The notes beneath the pieces are model-generated. The model searched no databases. It saw only the letters and a list, made by a program, of their open reading frames with translations, and was not told the DNA's origin. Made by a program: the position numbers and the translations under genes. Of a stretch of 64,000 nucleotides of DNA, positions 9,965 through 22,897 are shown piece by piece. How positions within the stretch are numbered: the first letter of the stretch is position 1; each line of letters starts with the position of its first letter. Source of the stretch: Welwitschia mirabilis (lineage: Eukaryota; Gnetophyta; Gnetopsida; Welwitschiales); contig JBOZIK010000001.1 of NCBI GenBank assembly GCA_051453625.1, forward strand, positions 139,682,445 to 139,746,444. The letters run 5' to 3'.

Positions 9965-12900
9965 TAGTCCTCCACTCAGCCTTGTGAGTCCCTGACAAAA
10001 TCAAGTGTTAAACTGTGATTACAATCCAATTTGTTTAATAATAAAACATAGCTAATATACTAAAGAAAATAACTCAAATTTTTTTTTAGAAATATTAGGG
10101 ATACAAACTGAATCATGAAAAATAAAAAAATGGAATGTTTCACCTGATTTAAAACCTAGCCACATCATTGTATGGGTTATTATCTGGATGATTAGGGGAA
10201 CGATAAGGCTAAAATATGGCCTTAGAAAATAGAAACCAATGACAAAAAATTCTTTTAGATAAATAATTAATTAGTACATTTATAATTAAAATCCCCCCAC
10301 TAAGTTATGTAATAATAACTAAAAATATTACCCAAATAAAATTAATCTCTATAAATCATATGAATATATATAATGAGTTTTAGTACAAAAATATATAGAA
10401 GGTGAGATATAAAATATGACAAAATCACTCTCCTTATCATTGCATAATGAATTCTATTTGGCCATTTGGCTTGAATTTAGGAGGAGAAAAGGGAGAATGC
10501 TTAACATCAGTAGGGAAACAGAGGTCCAAATATGTGAAAATAGAATAGACTATCTCATTAACTTGAACATGAATATCCTCTACAATGTCTACTATAATAC
10601 TTTACTGAATGAAGATAATACACTGGTGAATGTCAATAATATCATCCTCATAATACTAGACCATTCTCTTAACTATTAAGATCCTTTGCTCTAATGTCTT
10701 AAGTCCTTTGCTATAAATCCTGGATCCTCTAGTCTAATGATTAAATATCACAATCTATGAAACCTTTAATGGTCTCAATGATCTCTGCCAGAAGGGCTTA
10801 TACCTACTCAAGTGTAATACTAATCATAGGTATTTATACCTGAGGTCTTTCTATCTCTCCTAGTATCTGTAGGCCTATGTCCTACAAACAACAATCAGAA
10901 GTCTGTATGTGAGAAAGATGCTACTAACTCAAGGGCTATGGTATCCCAAATTATCTAAATAAAGCTGAGAGTAAACATAAATAATCCAAATTCTACAACT
11001 GTTGTATCTCCATCATCTACTTGAGTCTCCTCCAGATGAAGGTTAGTAAGTTTATCCCTACCTAAAATTTATCAATATCTATATATACACAACCATAGCA
11101 TAACTATCATGGAATGATGAACTAATGTCTTGGATCAGTTCTCTATGAAGTACTCTATATGTAGGGGTCAATTGTATGACAAGAACATCCTACTTATTTA
11201 ATGTTAGATATGTCAGAATATTTAATGCAGCATTGCATGCACAACGCTCCTTAGTCCCTTTGGTAGAATAAATGTATAAACTAGCTCATTTAGATCTGTA
11301 AATACTATTATGTGGGGTGGAAATATGAAAATCTTATGGTCCTAAATATATGCTACAATCATGTCAACTAGTGATATAAGAATATGCATGACACTATATA
11401 TGTATGATGTCATAGAAATCTCTCACATCTGATATATAATATAATCCATGCATATTTATGGTCCATTGGAGCTAAATATTTAACAGCCTCTACTTAACCT
11501 TGAACTCTATGCTACTTATGAAAAATCTAAAATGACACTTGACATAAATAGTACTTATCTGAATCATCGAAGAGCATCTGTGTCATGGTGGAGGATGCAC
11601 TAGCTCTACATGCTTGACCTCTAGTAGTACTAAAGGATCTACCTTATACTTTAAAACCTCAGTCTGAGTTTTAGCCTATCTAGATCTATGCATACTGATC
11701 CTACTCAATAAAGAAATATATCAAAAATGTCATGCGAGATTGGATAAACATCTTAGATACATCACATAGATGTGTAATAAAGACCTCTAAAATCAATAAA
11801 AAATAAGAAAAATAATGAAATTATGTCCTATCCCTCTAAAAGTATCAATACATTCCATATTACTTAGTCATAAGAAAAAAAATATGATACATGTGAAAGT
11901 GAAGAAGCCTCTTTTAAGTGGACCCCATATAAGGTAAAAATTTAAAATGATCAAATGAAAAAATCTAATCTAGTAGAATCATAGAACACATAGAACTAAT
12001 TAATTTTCCTTACTGCATTTCAACCTACAGTTTACAAGAAATTAAATGTAAAAGATGGAAAGTTAAAATTTTCTTATAAAATGCACAACTGATTATAACT
12101 TTAAAAATACATAGTAAAATTCAAATCTATAAATTCCAAATTAAATAGCATGAAAAACTAATAAACATACATGAAAACTACATGTTAAAAGACTAAAAAA
12201 AAGAAAAAAAATTGAAAAACAAAAGGGAGAAAAAAACATACTTCACTTTGATAAATTTACTAAACACTTTGAAATCTAGACATGAAATCTAGTGGAACAA
12301 AATCCAAGATGTTGGCAAGGTTTAGAGAGATCATTATTTCTTGAAAGAATGGGTAAAAATCATAAAAAAATAAAGAAAAATGAGCAAAATGGATTTAAGC
12401 CATGATTTTATTGCACTATCATTTGGTTGCATCATTTGGATGATATCCTTAGAATGACTCTTAAAAAAAATCATATCATGTCATTTAGACAACTAGATAA
12501 ATAATAAAACTGTGAAATTATTTTATAAAAATGAAGATATTAGGCAAGAAAATTAGGCTATGATATAATCATCAAAGTATGAGAGTTTCCCAAAAAGCTC
12601 AAAAAAATAGAAAATGAGAAAGAACATTGTGAAAATTAAGATGAAATATAAAATCTTAAAATTAAAAAAAAAAAACTATGACTAAAGGAAAAAATTAATT
12701 AGATTGAAATGTGGTAAAAAAAACTAAATGAATATACCCAAACTAAGAAGTATAATAAGATAAAGTATTGAACTCCAAAAGGTGAAAAGAATCTTATAAA
12801 AGTTGTAAAACATAAAAGATGTTTTGGATCAATTCAAATTCTAACTAAAAATAATATGCATGAATGCATAGTAAGGAAACTAATAAATGATAAAATCCTA

Positions 12901-13260
12901 AGAAAATGAGAAAATGTAAAAATGACTTTGAAATAACAAACTAAAAAAACCAAAGAAAAGTAGAACAAAAATGGACACAAGGAATAAGGAGAATTACTTA
13001 GCTATCCTAAATTCTAAACTAGCAAATCTCTAGGGAAGACATCATAAAGCCATATAAGTAAAAATGCATAATAAATATATAAACTCCATAAAGTTCTACT
13101 CAAAAAGGCAGTAATTACAATTATACCAAAACTTAAGTACCTAGAACTCTAAATAACAAGATCAAAAGCTACTCAAAAATGAAATCCCTTGCTTACACCC
13201 CATAAATACACCTAAATACTTAATAATAAAATGATCAAATGGGAATACTAAGAGTTTATA
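9965..13260 (-). mobile_element. E2 3' internal region, duplicate A (ORF3 plus untranslated DNA)
   Basis: It aligns from its first bases with 14153-17263 (duplicate B): both begin with the polypurine complement and share AATGAATTCTAT, CTCTATGAAGTACTCTAT and CATTTCAACCTACA/TATTTCAACCTACA landmarks at offsets near 4.2 kb after allowing for the N gap. Duplicate A has about 880 bases (12295-13180) that B lacks. It ends at 13261, where it joins straight into the middle of an F3 LTR at a shared AAATAAA. Confidence 0.75.
10830..11700 (-). pseudogene. ORF3 relic of E2, copy A
   Basis: This is the degenerate duplicate of the ORF3 at 15100-15934, with the same landmarks (ATGCACTAGCTCTACATGC near 11602, AGTACTCTATATGTAGGGG near 11149). 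Reading frames are broken more often than in copy B. The family is inferred from copy B and E3: an extra ORF between pol and the 3' LTR, as described for Athila-like plant elements. Function is unknown. Confidence 0.45.
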
Positions 13261-14152
13261 AAATAAATTGTAATGCAAAAAAGTACAATGCAACACACTT
13301 ATGCAGAGTTAATCTAAGAAGAAAAAGGAATAATGCACCTAAGTTAACAATGCTCAACCTTAACAAAGGTTATCCTTATAGCCTGTATCACTCAAGAAAT
13401 TATATTTAAATTAGAAGAAACATAAACTATATGGGATAACTAATAATAATCATAAAAAATGAAAAAGAGTCTTTGTATTAGAAGTCGAACCACATTCATG
13501 TTATAATGTACCACATCTTAATGGAGGAAGTACAATCCAACACCAAGGAAGACATCTCTCTACAACTAGTAAGGATCGATCTCCAGCCCTTTGATCTTCT
13601 ATCATGAGAATTTCCAATACAAGTGAAGACATGATGGAGTTGAGGATGAAATCAACACTTATTGACAATAAAGATGTAAACAACAAAATAGACAAATAGA
13701 CGTGGACACAACCCTAATGGATACGTAAAAGACATATAGACAAATGGAAAGAGTTAGGTAAATGTTCAGTGGGATGTTATAATAGATGTCATCCTACTAG
13801 TTATTCGGATGATACAAGGGATGATGCCATCTTATAAAAAATCCATGTCATCTGTCAAATTGATCATAATTAGCATCTTTATTAGCTTCAACTATTCTAT
13901 TATTTGTATGGTCATATGAAAAATGAGGTCAATGATAGGATTTTATAAGTGTTAATCCAATGCATTAGCCTCAATATTTGTAGGAAGTTTATCTCAAAAG
14001 TAGGAAGTATTACAAACTACTCTAAATGCTATAGAATGTCATGGAGATTGCATGTTTTGGTATTTGTCATCTTAGTTTTCCATTATCAAGGAAATCCAGC
14101 ATAAACCTATCTAATATTTTTCAAAAATACTAAAAATATCCCATTTGTAACA
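13261..14152 (-). repeat. Internal partial F3 LTR in E2
   Basis: It matches the left E2 LTR from its base 195 onward (9055-9964), for example AAGTACAATGCAACACACTTATGC. It ends CATTTGTAACA, followed by the polypurine complement TAGCCCCC. The first 194 bases are missing because the duplication breakpoint lies there. Confidence 0.8.
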
Positions 14153-14605
14153 TAGCCCCCTACTAATCTTTGTAAGTCCCTTACAAAACTAGGCACTAAA
14201 CTATGATTGCGAGCTAATTTGTTTAATAATTAAAAATAGCTAAGGTACTAAAGAAAACATCTCAAAAATTTTTAGAAATCTCAAAGATACAAAATAAATC
14301 ATGAAAAAGTAGAAAACTAAACATTTCACCTAATTTGAAAATAGCCATACCATTATTTGGATCATTGTCTAGATGATTAGGGGAATGATATGCTCAAAAG
14401 ATGGTCTTAGAAAATAGAAACCTATGACAGGATTTTTTTAAAATAAATAATTAGTTAGTGCATTTATAATTAAAACCCACCTATAAATTATACATTAATA
14501 ACTAAAAAGATCATCCAAATAAAATTAATCCTTATTAATCATATCAAAAAAATAAATAATCATGAAAATGGGATTAAAAAATACACCTTACTAAACTAAA
14601 AAATA

Positions 14606-14654
14606 ATATGTATATATGTATATATGTATGTATGTATATATATATATATATATA
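14606..14654. repeat. (TA)n/(TATG)n microsatellite
   Basis: An alternating TATATATG/TATG tract ending in pure TA. Duplicate A has only a short ATATATA at the matching place (near 10367), so the tract expanded after duplication. Confidence 0.85.
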
Positions 14655-15099
14655 ATATTGAGTTTTAATATAAAAATATATAGAAGGAGAGATAAAAAAT
14701 ATAAAAATCACTTTTCTTATCATTACATAATGAATTCTATCTAGGTGACTAGCTCAGGTGTAGGAGGAGAAAAGGGCAAATGCTGAGGATCAGTAGGGAA
14801 ATAGAGATTCAAAGATGTGAAAAATAGAATGGATCATCTCATTACCCTGGATACAAACAGCCTCTATAATGTCTATTATAATACTCTATTAAATGGAGAC
14901 AATGCACTAGTGCACATCAACAATCTTATCCTCAGAGTGCTAAACTATCAGAATCCTCTACTCTAATGTTTGAGTCCTCTAATCTAAATTCTAATGTTTA
15001 GATTTCACGATCTATGAAACCTCTAAGGGTCTTGATGATCTCTACTAGAAAGGCCTATATCTACTAAAGTATAACACCAATCATAGGTCTCTGTACTTG

Positions 15100-15934
15100 A
15101 TGTCACTCTACCTCTCCTAGAATCTGTATGCCTATGTTCTAAAAATAGTAATCAGAAGTATCTATATGAGAAAGATGCTACTTGCTCAAGGGCTCTGATA
15201 TCTTAAATAGTATAAATAAAGCTAAGAGGAGGCATGGAAAGCTCAAAGTCTATAATTGTTGTGCCTTCATCATTGACTTAAGTCTATTTTAAATCAAGAT
15301 CAGTAAATTCATGTGCTCTCCCTACTTGAAAGTTGTTAGTATCAATAAATACACAACCATAGCATGACTATCATGGAATGATGGGCTGATGTTGTGGATC
15401 AATCCTCTATGAAGTACTCTATGTGTGGGGGTTAATTATGTAACAAGAACATCCCACCTATGTCAAATCTACTAGAATGTGTAATGCAGCTCCATATGCA
15501 TGATGTTCCTCAGTCACTCTAGTAGAATAAATGTATAAACTCCTAATCTCACCTAGATCTATGATTAATGTGATGTAGGATGAAAGTATAATAAGCTCAT
15601 GATCCTGGATATATGCCATAATCATGTCAACTAGGTAACTGTGAGAATCTACATGATGCTCTATATGCATGGTGTTATAGAACTCTCCCATCTCTGATAC
15701 ATAATATAACTCATACACATTTATAATCCATTGAAGCTGACGATTTAAAAGACTTTAGTTAATTTTATGCTCTATCCTACTTATAAAATCTCCAAAATAA
15801 TGCGTGACATGAATATTAGTTATCTAGATCATTAAAGAATGCCCATGTCAAGGTGGAGGATGTACTAGCTCCACACGCTTAACCTCTAGCAACACTAAAG
15901 GGCCTACCTCCTACTCTATAGCCTTAGCCTTAGC
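15100..15934 (-). pseudogene. ORF3 relic of E2, copy B (plant transposon-protein type)
   Basis: The best-preserved part is an 86-residue open frame on the minus strand (15718 down to 15458). It contains YELYYVSEMGEFYNTMHIEH, then AYIQDHELIILSSYITLIID. The pattern of a conserved EFY start, a short variable part, then a strand-rich block resembles the so-called putative plant transposon protein domain that sits between pol and the 3' LTR in Athila-like elements. That assignment is from memory of the family and is moderate. The frame is broken on both sides and the 5' end runs into a 665-N gap. Its biological role is not established. Confidence 0.5.
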
Positions 15935-16599
15935 NNNNNNNNNNNNNNNNNNNNNNNNNNNNNNNNNNNNNNNNNNNNNNNNNNNNNNNNNNNNNNNNNN
16001 NNNNNNNNNNNNNNNNNNNNNNNNNNNNNNNNNNNNNNNNNNNNNNNNNNNNNNNNNNNNNNNNNNNNNNNNNNNNNNNNNNNNNNNNNNNNNNNNNNNN
16101 NNNNNNNNNNNNNNNNNNNNNNNNNNNNNNNNNNNNNNNNNNNNNNNNNNNNNNNNNNNNNNNNNNNNNNNNNNNNNNNNNNNNNNNNNNNNNNNNNNNN
16201 NNNNNNNNNNNNNNNNNNNNNNNNNNNNNNNNNNNNNNNNNNNNNNNNNNNNNNNNNNNNNNNNNNNNNNNNNNNNNNNNNNNNNNNNNNNNNNNNNNNN
16301 NNNNNNNNNNNNNNNNNNNNNNNNNNNNNNNNNNNNNNNNNNNNNNNNNNNNNNNNNNNNNNNNNNNNNNNNNNNNNNNNNNNNNNNNNNNNNNNNNNNN
16401 NNNNNNNNNNNNNNNNNNNNNNNNNNNNNNNNNNNNNNNNNNNNNNNNNNNNNNNNNNNNNNNNNNNNNNNNNNNNNNNNNNNNNNNNNNNNNNNNNNNN
16501 NNNNNNNNNNNNNNNNNNNNNNNNNNNNNNNNNNNNNNNNNNNNNNNNNNNNNNNNNNNNNNNNNNNNNNNNNNNNNNNNNNNNNNNNNNNNNNNNNNN
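15935..16599. other. Assembly gap, 665 N
   Basis: Inside duplicate B of E2. Duplicate A has about 70 bases between the same flanks (about 11661-11733). Either B holds an insertion or the gap is oversized. Confidence 0.95.
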
Positions 16600-17189
16600 C
16601 ATAATGCAAGATTGCATAGACATGTCAAATACATTATATGGATGGGTAATAATAACCTCTAAAATCAAGAAAAAATTAGAAAAATGATGAAATTATGTCT
16701 TTCCCTCTTAAAAATGTCAATACATCTCATATTATCTAGTCATAAGAAGAAAAACATAAAACATATGAAAGGTAAAGAAGTAGGTTTTTAAGATGACCCC
16801 ATATAATGTAAAAATTCAAAATGATTAAATAAAAGATCTAATCTAGTAGAATCTTAGAAAGCATCAAAATAATTAATTTTTCCTAAAGGACCACTATATT
16901 TCAACCTACAATTTACAAGAAATTGAGTGTGAAAATTGGAAAGTTAAAATTTTCTTGTAAAATACACAACTGATCACAACTTTGAAAATACACAATGAAA
17001 TTGAAATTTGTAAATTCCAAATCAAAGAGCATGAAAAATTAATAAACATACATTAAAAATACATGTTAAAAGGCTAAAAATGAGAGGGAAAAAATTGAAA
17101 AATAAGAGGCAGAGGAAAACATACCTTATTTTGATGAATTTATTGAAAACTTTGAAACCTAGATAGAAAATCAAGTAGAAATGAATTTA

Positions 17190-17470
17190 CCTATTCACAC
17201 CCCACAAGCATACTAGAATCCTCAAAAGTAAAATAATCAAGTGGGAATACTAAGAGTCTAGAAAATAAACAATGCCTTTGATGACACTAGAAACACCATT
17301 GATCTCATAGCCTTAAAGTTTATTACAACTTTTTCCATGATGAGGGGAGTGCAACCACAGTCAGAGAAGTAAGAACCCTGAAACATGACTAATTAACATC
17401 TAAATGGAGTTCCCACAACTACTAACATAGCTAAATATTCCTCTTAAAAAAAAATCACCCCATTGTGATA
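17190..17470 (-). other. Conserved non-coding block, E2 copy
   Basis: Minus-strand counterpart of 1190-1450. It contains GGGAACTCCATTTAGATG, GGTTCTTACTTC, GGTTGCACTCCCCTCATCATG and TCATCAAAGGCATTG, followed by TTATTTTCTAGA. Confidence 0.7.
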
Positions 17471-17866
17471 GAACATCATGGTGACCATGTATTTTTCTTT
17501 AAGCATAAAATATAATAGATCATAATGATTATTTCTTTTTCTCTCTTTCTTTTTTTTCCTAGAAAATTCCTACATAATTACACACTAAAAAATACAAAGA
17601 AGAATAAGCGAGATGAAAGATAGAAAAGAATACTTCCAAATAATCAAATATTTTACACCATTGAAAAAAAAGTAAAATATCAAAAGCATCTACCATTAAA
17701 TTGAAGTCGATAGATCTCAAGATTGGGTGAATCCCATCTTACCACTGTAAAATACCCAAGTACAAATACTAGTCATGGAATATTCATAAAGCAACACATA
17801 AGTCAAGTTTAAAGGATGATCAAGTAACATTATAACATTCACCAAAGGAATAAGCTAAGAAAGAAC

Positions 17867-19602
17867 TTAGACAATAATATGGTGGAAGTCCTCCTCATCA
17901 AGGAGAACCTCTAAAATAAGTGCTAAACCATGTTCATGGTTTCATCAAAAGATCCTTCATATAGTTTTAACTATTGTCTATTAAATTTTTAAATCTATTT
18001 AGTTTTTAATTCTAAAATCTCAATAAAGCTATTAGAGTGCACTCTCTTTATAAGATAAGGATCTAATCATTTAAAGGTCAATTTGTTATTCAAGAGATGT
18101 ACTCTAGTTTTATATAAANNNNNNNNNNNNNNNNNNNNNNNNNNNNNNNNNNNNNNNNNNNNNNNNNNNNNNNNNNNNNNNNNNNNNNNNNNNNNNNNNN
18201 NNNNNNNNNNNNNNNNNNNNNNNNNNNNNNNNNNNNNNNNNNNNNNNNNNNNNNNNNNNNNNNNNNNNNNNNNNNNNNNNNNNNNNNNNNNNNNNNNNNN
18301 NNNNNNNNNNNNNNNNNNNNNNNNNNNNNNNNNNNNNNNNNNNNNNNNNNNNNNNNNNNNNNNNNNNNNNNNNNNNNNNNNNNNNNNNNNNNNNNNNNNN
18401 NNNNNNNNNNNNNNNNNNNNNNNNNNNNNNNNNNNNNNNNNNNNNNNNNNNNNNNNNNNNNNNNNNNNNNNNNNNNNNNNNNNNNNNNNNNNNNNNNNNN
18501 NNNNNNNNNNNNNNNNNNNNNNACTCTATTTATAAGATAAGGATCTAATCATTTAAAGGTCAATTTGTTATTCAAGAGAGGTACTCTAGTTTTATATAAA
18601 AAAATAAGTTAACTTGGTTTAAACCTTTTATAAGGTACCTTTTTTATCATGTTTAAATTTGGCTTAGGCTTTATGGATTAATTGATGATGTATAGCATAA
18701 GTTTATTTTTAGTGGTCTAACTAGGCTAATCTATACTTAAGATTTTCATAAAGATTCCTAAGATTAAGTTGATGAAACTTTTTCATACACAAGTTGCTAA
18801 GGTAAAAAACCGAGACAAGTATGCTAAGTAGTACGGTAAGTCCAAAAAATATTGTTAAACTTAGAAGCCCAAGATTTCTTATTAACAAAAACATTTTTTT
18901 ACAACACTTTTTTAATTTCTCTATTTGCATTTTTAGCCTATCCATAAGTCTGAGGATGATAAGAATGAGCTACTTTATGTTTTATTCTAATGGATAAAAG
19001 AATTTTCCCAAAAAGATAATTAATAAAATGAGTTTTTTAATCATTAGTTTAATCCTAAGAAAATCAAATCTCTAAAAAATATAAGTTTTAAAAAAATGAT
19101 AAATAGTTTAGACATCATTCAAAGAAGTAGAAATATCTTTAACTCATTTAATAACATAATCTACAAATATTAAAATGTAATTTTTATCATAAGAATGTGG
19201 TGGAATAGAGCCTATAAAATAAATACCCAAACAATTAAAAGTTTTACATTTAATAATAGATTTAAAGATCATCTCCTAAACATGAATAAGGATACTATAA
19301 TACTCACAAATATCATGCCTTCTAGTAAAATAAAAAAAATCCTGAAAAAGAGTAGACCAATAAAACTAGAATGAAGAATTTTCATAGCCATTTTCTATTC
19401 ACTAAAATAACCTCCACAAACACCACCATGATAAATATAAAGAATATTAATTTTTTTCTAATTAGGCATACATTTTCATTTAATTTAGTCTTTATACTTA
19501 TGATACAAATGTGATTCTATCCATTTATAGTCGCTTATTCTATGGAGAAAACATTCACATTGATTATAAGTCCAATATTGTAGTGTTTTCATAGTAATAA
19601 GA
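17867..19602 (-). pseudogene. E2 integrase relic (pol C-terminal part)
   Basis: On the minus strand this gives, in order, a zinc-finger-like region (SDYKWIESHLYHKYKD, IYHGGVCGGYFS), the catalytic-core start FNCLGIYFIGSIPP with NYILIFVDYVIK, a KVAHSYHPQT block near 18950, and the C-terminal FKPS.LIFLYKTRVPLLNNKL near 18600. It ends at a TAA (17867-17869) equivalent to those of E0 and E1. There are multiple stops. It is split from its RNase H by insertion of E1 at 19603. A 404-N gap inside is flanked by two nearly identical 78-base copies. Confidence 0.88.
18041..18600. other. 78-base duplicate flanking a 404-N gap
   Basis: 18041-18118 and 18523-18600 are the same 78 bases with about two differences. 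N fills 18119-18522. Both copies encode the same integrase C-terminal stretch, and the element reads sensibly with only one. This suggests either two contig ends that overlap and were not merged, or a small tandem duplication. Confidence 0.85.
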
Positions 19603-20859
19603 TGTAGTGATATGAATTTATATAATCTTAAATTCTTTAAGTAAACTTGTAAATCAAATTACTTATTGGAAAACACACACTACTATATATGAGAGTTAAC
19701 TTGAATATCCACAATCCCAAGAAAGGCACTCAGCTTAGAGATAAAGAATTGATTTCAAAAGGTATTTTTAGTCTTTTACCTTTAAATAAACTAAAGTAAA
19801 TAACAATGTAAAATGTAATGCAAGATGAATAGAGATAAAATGTAATTAAAGAGAATGGAAATGAAATGGATTCTACTTAGGATCTAATTATTCTATCCTA
19901 AGAACTAGCTCTCTATAATTCAAATAAATTAAGAAGAGTTCATCACTTGTTCCTAACTAATGTGAACTATGCGATATGTCAAATATAATATGAAATGCAA
20001 TATGAAATTAAAATAAAGTAGCAATGCACATCTAAACTAATTGAATTAACCTTAACAAAAATTACCCTTATGACCTAAATAAATTAACGAAATATCATTA
20101 AACTATAACCAACTTAAACCATAAGGAACATAAACAAAATTATAATAAAAAGAGAATTTGAATTAATCATAGAACATTTACATCCACTTACAACAAAATA
20201 GGAGCTTCTTAATGGAGGATACTCAACCCAACACCAAGGGTAACTTCTTTGTGTAGATATTGGATAGATCTCTTATCCTTTAGACTTCTATCATAAGAGA
20301 ATCTGGTATAAAAGATGGAATAAAAGTAAAGGAAAGGGATGGTAAATTATAGTTTTTCATTGAAGTTCTAGAAGCTTAACCATAAAAACCAGAGAAGAAA
20401 CCCTAGTAGCCCAAATGGGTCACATGATCCTATTACAAAGATATTTCTTTCTGTCATTGAAAATAGCTATTGTTATAACTATTGTGGGGATAATAGAGGG
20501 GATGTCACTCTATATTAAAAGGTTTTACATTAGATTTAGGCCCTTCTATTAACCCTAAAACTTTTTTATATGTTAGTAATGCTATCATCCTATCTATTAT
20601 GGAGATGATAAAGGGGACAAAAACATTTTTTATCTTCAATTTCAAAGATAAATTAGTCTTTTGCATAGTACATTCTTCTTCCAAAGTACAAACTGTCAGA
20701 ATAAGCTTGACAAGCCTCTAAATATGCTTAGAATTGCATGTTTTAGTGATCATCTTATCGATTCTTTATAATCATTAGTATTGCATTGAAACTTGTATAA
20801 AAGTCCTACAAAATCACTCAAAATATGCAATCAACTTCCTACAAATTATCATTGCAACA
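19603..20859 (-). repeat. Left (3') LTR of E1, family F1
   Basis: 1257 bases from TGTAGTGATATGAATTTATA to ATCATTGCAACA. It matches the F1 solo LTR at 5979 and the right E1 LTR. It is followed by TAGTCTCCT, the complement of a polypurine tract. Preceding bases TAAGA (19598-19602) pair with TAAGG at 38975-38979 as the target duplication. Confidence 0.9.
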
Positions 20860-22209
20860 TAGTCTCCTACGTGGCCTTGTCAGTTTCTACAAGGTAAGTG
20901 ACCAACTATATTGCAAGCCAATTTGATTAAGATAAATAGCAACTAGAAATATGTAATTTGAGTTCAATTTAATCATGTAGGAATAGATATTAAAAACTAA
21001 TTAACTAAAATACATACTAACATATTCATAAGCCTTCTACTTAAACACATTATCATAGAATGAATTAATGTCATACACATATAAAAAACCATAAAATGTA
21101 ATAATGATAACTTAGAAAATGATAATTGTGTATGAATAATGTGAGAGAGAGATATTGGACTGATGTGATAAACTTAAGTAGTGCTAATCTCAACAGAATA
21201 ATACATCTTAGGGTCATCAATAAAGGAAAAGTACAAGAGTAAATATAACATGCTTTTCCTTTAGATGATCTAAAACATAGCTACAAGAAATCTCTAAGTA
21301 TGCTACTTGTTCTTCTAAAAGATAGAAGTTCATGAATTTTATTCAAGTAACATGAAATTATATTTAAAAAATAATCATAAAAGCTCAAAACATGATCCTT
21401 TTAATTTTTTTAAAATTTATACTCAATATCATAGAGGAATGCTCAGAAAGATGTCCTACCTCTCCCTTCCCACCCCTTCTCCCACCCCTAAAGTAAAGTA
21501 AGATGTCTTAAATTTTATCAAATAAAAAGAAAGAATATCATCCTAACTATCATGGTGATGATAGACAAGTACAACAATGATTAGAAAAGTTATTAGGAAG
21601 GAAACAAAAAACTAGGAAAAATTAGCAAGCAAACAAGCACATGAAAAGCAATAGAAAAGGCAGAAAGAATGTAGAAAGTCAAAAATTTATCTTAAAAAAC
21701 ATGACCATGGTGAAATGATATCTATGGAAAAGAAGAAAATGCACTTAGTAGAAAGAATCAGTGCTCTAAGACTCTTCAAATATACCCAAACTCATGGAAA
21801 AAAATTTAGAACTAGAACTCATCAGATCATGGCATCCTATCAAAAAGAGAATAATAAACTCTATAGAAATTATGAAAAAATAATAATTAAAAACTACAAA
21901 ATAATTAAATCCATAATATTATGTGAAAAAGTATGGGAAATGACTTAGAAAAATCTAATAAAATAGCCAAAGAGAAACAAAATAAAAATGGACAACTAAG
22001 AACATAAAGAAGATTGCTTACTTACCCTAAATTATAACCTAACAAATTCCCTTGGTAATGATCATAAAACTACTTGATGAAAGATGCATGATAGCATGTG
22101 AAAACTCATAAAGTACCACTCAAATAGTCAATGGTTATAACCATGTCAAGTATGTCTACTGTTATCAAAAAATAAATGATAAGAGAAAAAGTTGTTATAA
22201 TAGGAACTT

Positions 22210-22273
22210 ACAAGCTATCATCTTAAAACGATACTAGAATCTAAAAAAGTAGAGTAATTATGTGGAATTACTA

Positions 22274-22304
<31 letters not shown>

Positions 22305-22520
22305 AATGATTCTAGAAAATAATCAATGCCTTTGATGATACCAGGGACATCACTGACATTGTAGTCTCAAAGTACAATTTTATTTTATCATGATACGGGA
22401 ATTGCAACCACTCTAAGAGGAGGCAATAACCTACACAACATGGCTAATTGATCCCTTAGTGGAGTTCTCATAACTACCATATATCACTTCCAAAGATATC
22501 TCTTAGGAAGCTTTTCCCTA
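22210..22520 (-). other. Conserved non-coding block, E1 copy
   Basis: Minus-strand words GAGAACTCCACTAAGGGATC, GTAGGTTATTGCCTCC, GTGGTTGCAATTCCC, GTCCCTGGTATCATCAAAGG and TTATTTTCTAGA appear in the same order as in E0 and E2. A TAAA microsatellite interrupts it. Confidence 0.7.
22274..22305. repeat. (TAAA)n microsatellite
   Basis: About eight TAAA units within the conserved non-coding block of E1. E2 has a single AAATAAA at the same spot, the word also used as its duplication breakpoint. Confidence 0.9.
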
Positions 22521-22897
22521 TTATGGTTTCAGTAGAACATCATGGGGATCATGTTTTTAGTTTAAATCTAAAAGAGCATGATCTTTATTTAGTAATATTT
22601 CACATGACTAAGTGTTCATAAGGATAAAAGGAAGAAAAAAATGAATAACAAGAAGAACATGCAAAAACAACTAATTAATCACACCATTTAAAGGAAAAAA
22701 ATAGCTAAGACATCTTATTTCAAAATGAAGTTCATAGACATGCAAATGTCTGAAGATTGAATGAAGTCAATCTTATTATTTATGCCCAAGTAAAATATTA
22801 CTAATCATGGTAACTTCATAAACTAAATACATAAGTCAAGTTTCAGATATTCAAGTAATAACATGATGTTAACCAAATAAATGAGTTAAGAAGGAAT

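Larger units (their letters stand above)
14153..17263 (-). mobile_element. E2 3' internal region, duplicate B
   Basis: This is the pol-proximal copy of the duplicated 3' region. It carries ORF3 (15100-15934), a 665-N gap where duplicate A has only about 70 bases, and untranslated DNA. It runs on into the conserved non-coding block and the pol stop at 17867, so B is in the normal position and A is the extra copy on the LTR side. Confidence 0.7.
20860..22897 (-). other. E1 3' untranslated internal region
   Basis: Between the pol stop and the 3' LTR. Its start matches the equivalent region of E2 (AAGTGACCAACTATATTGCA against AAACTGTGATTACAATCCAA). I see no ORF3 here, unlike E2, E3 and E4. The open frame at 21715-21948 on the plus strand is lysine-rich with no family motif, so I do not call it a gene. 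Confidence 0.65.

Noticed and set aside
10416-10679. 87-residue plus-strand frame as a gene
   Set aside because: It is antisense to E2 untranslated DNA and is not preserved in duplicate B (14697 onward).
21715-21948. 77-residue lysine-rich plus-strand frame
   Set aside because: It lies in E1 untranslated DNA, has simple A-rich composition and no homologous frame in E2.
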